Source of the DNA: Amia ocellicauda
Taxonomy: Eukaryota; Chordata; Actinopteri; Amiiformes; Amiidae
Assembly (NCBI RefSeq): GCF_036373705.1
Contig: NC_089863.1
Location: 23,644,417 to 23,708,416 of the forward strand
DNA: 64,000 nt
Direction: 5' to 3'
Positions 60,001 to 64,000 of the stretch are shown here, one piece after another (the first letter of the stretch is position 1; every line of letters begins with the position of its first letter). The notes beneath the pieces were generated by a model. The model made no database searches. It saw only the letters and a program-made list of their open reading frames with translations, and was not told the origin of the DNA. Position numbers and translations under genes: made by a program.

Positions 60001-60869
60001 ACAGGGCACTGTACACACACACACACATACACACACAGGGCACTGTACACACACACATACACAGGGCACTGTACACACACACACATACTCACACAGGGCA
60101 CTGTACACACACACACACATACACACACACAGGGCACTGTACACACACACACACATACACACACAGGGCACTGTACACACACACATACATACTCACACAG
60201 GGCACTGTACACACACACACACATACACACACAGGGCACTGTACACACACACATACATACTCACACAGGGCACTGTACACACACACATACACACACACAT
60301 ACAGGGCACTGTACACACACACACACAGGGCACTGTACACACACACACACATACACACACACAGGGCACTGTACACACACACACACATACTCACACAGGG
60401 CACTGTACACACACACATACACACTCACACAGGGCACTGTACACACACACACATACACACAGGGCACTGTACACACACACACACACACACACAGGGCACT
60501 GTACACACACACACACATACTCACACAGGGCACTGTACACACACACATACTCACACAGGGCACTGTACACACACACACATACACACACAGGGCACTGTAC
60601 ACACACACACATACTCACACAGGGCACTGTACACACACACACACACACACACACAGGGCACTGTACACACACACACATACTCACACAGGGCACTGTACAC
60701 ACATACACACATACACACACAGGGCACTGTACACACACACACACACATACTCACACAGGGCACTGTACACACACACATACTCACACAGGGCACTGTACAC
60801 ACACACACACACAGGGCACTGTACACACACACACATACTCACACAGGGCACTGTACACACACACACACA

Positions 60870-62786
60870 TACTCACACAGGGCACTGTACACACACACAC
60901 ATACTCACACAGGGCACTGTACACACACACACACATACACACACAGGGCACTGTACACACACACATACACAGGGCACTGTACACACACACACATACTCAC
61001 ACAGGGCACTGTACACACACACACACATACACACACACAGGGCACTGTACACACACACACACATACACACACAGGGCACTGTACACACACACATACATAC
61101 TCACACAGGGCACTGTACACACACACACACATACACACACAGGGCACTGTACACACACACATACATACTCACACAGGGCACTGTACACACACACATACAC
61201 ACACACATACAGGGCACTGTACACACACACACACATACACACACACAGGGCACTGTACACACACACATACATACTCACACAGGGCACTGTACACACACAC
61301 ACATACACACACAGGGCACTGTACACACACACATACACACACACACACAGGGCACTGTACACACACACACACATACTCACACAGGGCACTGTACACACAC
61401 ACATACATACTCACACAGGGCACTGTACACACACACACACATACACACACAGGGCACTGTACACACACACATACATACTCACACAGGGCACTGTACACAC
61501 ACACATACACACACACATACAGGGCACTGTACACACACACACATACACACACACAGGGCACTGTACACACACACATACATACTCACACACAGGGCACTGT
61601 ACACACACACATACATACTCACACAGGGCACTGTACACACACATACACACACAAATACAGGGCACTGTACACACACACACACATACACACACACAGGGCA
61701 CTGTACACACACACATACATACTCACACAGGGCACTGTACACACACACACACATACACACACAGGGCACTGTACACACACACATACACACACACACACAG
61801 GGCACTGTACACACACACACACATACTCAAACAGGGCACTGTACACACACACACATACACACAGGGCACTGTACACACACACACATACTCACACAGGGCA
61901 CTGTACACACACACACACATACTCACACAGGGCACTGTACACACACACACACAGGGCACTGTACACACACACACATACTCACACAGGGCACTGTACACAC
62001 ATACACACACAGGGCACTGTACACACACACACATACTCACACAGGGCACTGTACACACACACACATACTCACACAGGGCACTGTACACACACACATACAC
62101 ACAGGGCACTGTACACACACACACACATATACTCACACAGGGCACTGTACACACACACACATACACATAGGGCACTGTACACACACACACACATACTCAC
62201 ACAGGGCACTGTACACACACACATACACACAGGGCACTGTACACACACACACAGATACGCACACAGGGCACTGTACACACACACACACATACTCACACAG
62301 GGCACTGTACACACACACACATACACACAGGGCACTGTACACACACACACATACACACAGGGCACTGTACACACACACATACACACACACACACAGGGCA
62401 CTGTACATACACACACACATACTCACACAGGGCACTGTACACACACACACACATACTCACACAGGGCACTGTACACACACACACATACACACAGGGCACT
62501 GTACACACACACATACACACAGGGCACTGTACACACACACACACACCTACACACACAGGGCACTGTACACACACACACACATACTCACACAGGGCACTGT
62601 ACACACACACACATACACACAGGGCACTGTACACACACACACATACACACAGGGCACTGTACACACACACATACACACACACACACAGGACACTGTACAT
62701 ACACACACACATACTCACACAGGGCACTGTACACACATACACACACTGGGCACTGTACACACACACACATACTCACACAGGGCACT

Positions 62787-62826
<40 letters not shown>

Positions 62827-62960
62827 TCTCACACAGGGCACTGTACACACATACACACACAGGGCACTGTACACACACACACACACATACACACAGGGCA
62901 CTGTACACACATACACACACAGGGCACTGTACACACACACACACACACACACAGGGCACT

Positions 62961-62997
<37 letters not shown>

Positions 62998-63766
62998 GCA
63001 CTGTACACACACACACACAGGGCACTGTACACACACACACACATACACACACAGGGCACTGTACACACACACACATACTCACACTGGGCACTGTACACAC
63101 ACACACACATACACACACAGGGCACTGTACACACACACATACTCACACAGGGCACTGTACACACACACACATACTCACACAGGGCACTGTACTCACACAC
63201 ACACATACTCACACAGGGCACTGTACACACACACACATACTCACACAGGGCACTGTACACACACACACACATACACACACAGGGCACTGTACACACACAC
63301 ATACTCACACAGGGCACTGTACACACACACACATACTCACACAGGGCACTGTACACACACACACATACTCACACACAGGGCACTGTACACACACACATAC
63401 ACAGGGCACTGTACACACACACACATACACACACAGGGCACTGTACACACACACACACATACACACACACAGGGCACTGTACACACACACACATACTCAC
63501 ACAGGGCACTGTACACACACACACACATACACACACAGGGCACTGTACACACACACATACACAGGGCACTGTACACACACACACATACTCACACAGGGCA
63601 CTGTACACACACACACACATACACACACAGGGCACTGTACACATACACACATACACACACACACACAGGACACTGTACATACACACACACATACTCACAC
63701 AGGGCACTGTACACACATACAAACACAGGGCACTGTACACACACACACATACTCACACAGGGCACT

Positions 63767-63802
<36 letters not shown>

Positions 63803-64000
63803 TCTCACACAGGGCACTGTACACACATACACACACAGGGCACTGTACACACACACACACACATACACACAGGGCACTGTACACACACACACACATACTC
63901 ACACAGGGCACTGTACACACATACACACACAGGGCACTGTACACACACACACATACTCACACAGGGCACTGTACACACACACACACACACACACACACAC
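60870..64000 (+). repeat. Satellite higher-order block, copy 4 (incomplete at window end)
   Basis: 61,723-62,766 matches copy 3 at an offset of 4,106 bp (AGATACGC at 62,253). A variant TCAAACAGGG at about 61,827 is private to this copy. The block continues past the window. Confidence 0.75.

Larger units (their letters stand above)
45531..64000 (+). repeat. Giant GGGCACTGTACAC-(CA)n satellite array (at least 18.5 kb)
   Basis: Hundreds of head-to-tail monomers, mostly 26-50 bp, each start with GGGCACTGTACAC and continue with (CA)n, usually CATACTCACACA or CATACACACACA. The array begins about 20 bp inside the intron that follows the repeat-protein exon and runs off the window. Rare variants mark copies: GTAGAC, GTACATAC, AGATACGCAC, CATAGGGC, ACAAATACA. 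The plus strand has almost no stop codons; the Cys/Val frames on the minus strand and the His/Thr frames on the plus strand are products of the repeat and are not annotated as genes. Confidence 0.97.

Noticed and set aside
45700..64000. Many overlapping Cys/Val-rich frames on the minus strand and His/Thr-rich frames on the plus strand
   Set aside because: They arise because CA/TG satellite sequence lacks stop codons; each is the same monomer in another frame, with no start context or domain.
45531..64000. CRISPR-like array (short repeated units)
   Set aside because: Units are variable-length CA satellite without unique spacers, in a vertebrate genome.

Overview
This window is nuclear DNA from a ray-finned fish. 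The evidence is spliced vertebrate genes (an MS4A-family gene and a TLR11-subfamily Toll-like receptor), several fish-type Tc1 transposons, hAT and L2 elements, Gypsy-type LTRs and abundant CA/TG, TA, GA and ATT microsatellites. I see no bacterial or viral gene organisation, no tRNA or rRNA gene and no CRISPR. The species cannot be named from sequence alone.

Region 1 (1-1,400) holds two candidate GC-rich exons that I do not recognise and a decayed second copy of the last MS4A exon. Region 2 (about 1,410-24,135) is a large inverted duplication. Its right arm (16,846-24,135, minus strand) carries an intact, essentially single-exon TLR gene of 937 codons from the preferred start. Its left arm (1,410-6,890, plus strand) carries a pseudogene that lost its promoter, signal peptide and N-terminal leucine-rich repeats through a deletion with TTTAA microhomology, and also has a 29-bp net deletion and a nonsense codon. 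A 1,221-bp Tc1 element sits in the 3' UTR of the intact TLR and is absent from the other arm. The left arm carries a solo LTR with a 4-bp target duplication, and an empty copy of the same site lies in the spacer. The 10-kb spacer is mostly decayed repeats, including a GTF2IRD2-like hAT pseudogene.

Region 3 (24,142-38,610) contains more Tc1 copies and a complete MS4A-like four-transmembrane gene (coding exons 31,118-34,733, 224 codons, every intron in phase 0). These are followed by a SINE-like repeat, a purine-only GA minisatellite with a 78-bp higher-order period, and an L2 LINE tail.

Region 4 (39,780-45,511) contains CA-rich and TG-rich blocks flanking a possible GC-box first exon, then the 5' part of a gene I do not recognise. 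It encodes a signal peptide followed by about five 90-residue Met/Ile/Gln/Leu-rich repeats with nine N-glycosylation sequons, and appears to use a GC-AG intron. Its next intron opens at 45,512 and, within about 20 bp, enters Region 5. Region 5 (45,531-64,000 and beyond) is an 18.5-kb or longer satellite of a GGGCACTGTACAC-(CA)n monomer with nested multi-kilobase higher-order copies at offsets of 5,610, 3,556 and 4,106 bp.

The recognised genes are immune-related membrane proteins: a pattern-recognition receptor and an MS4A tetraspanning protein. The repeat-protein gene plus its giant satellite intron is the part that looks least described.
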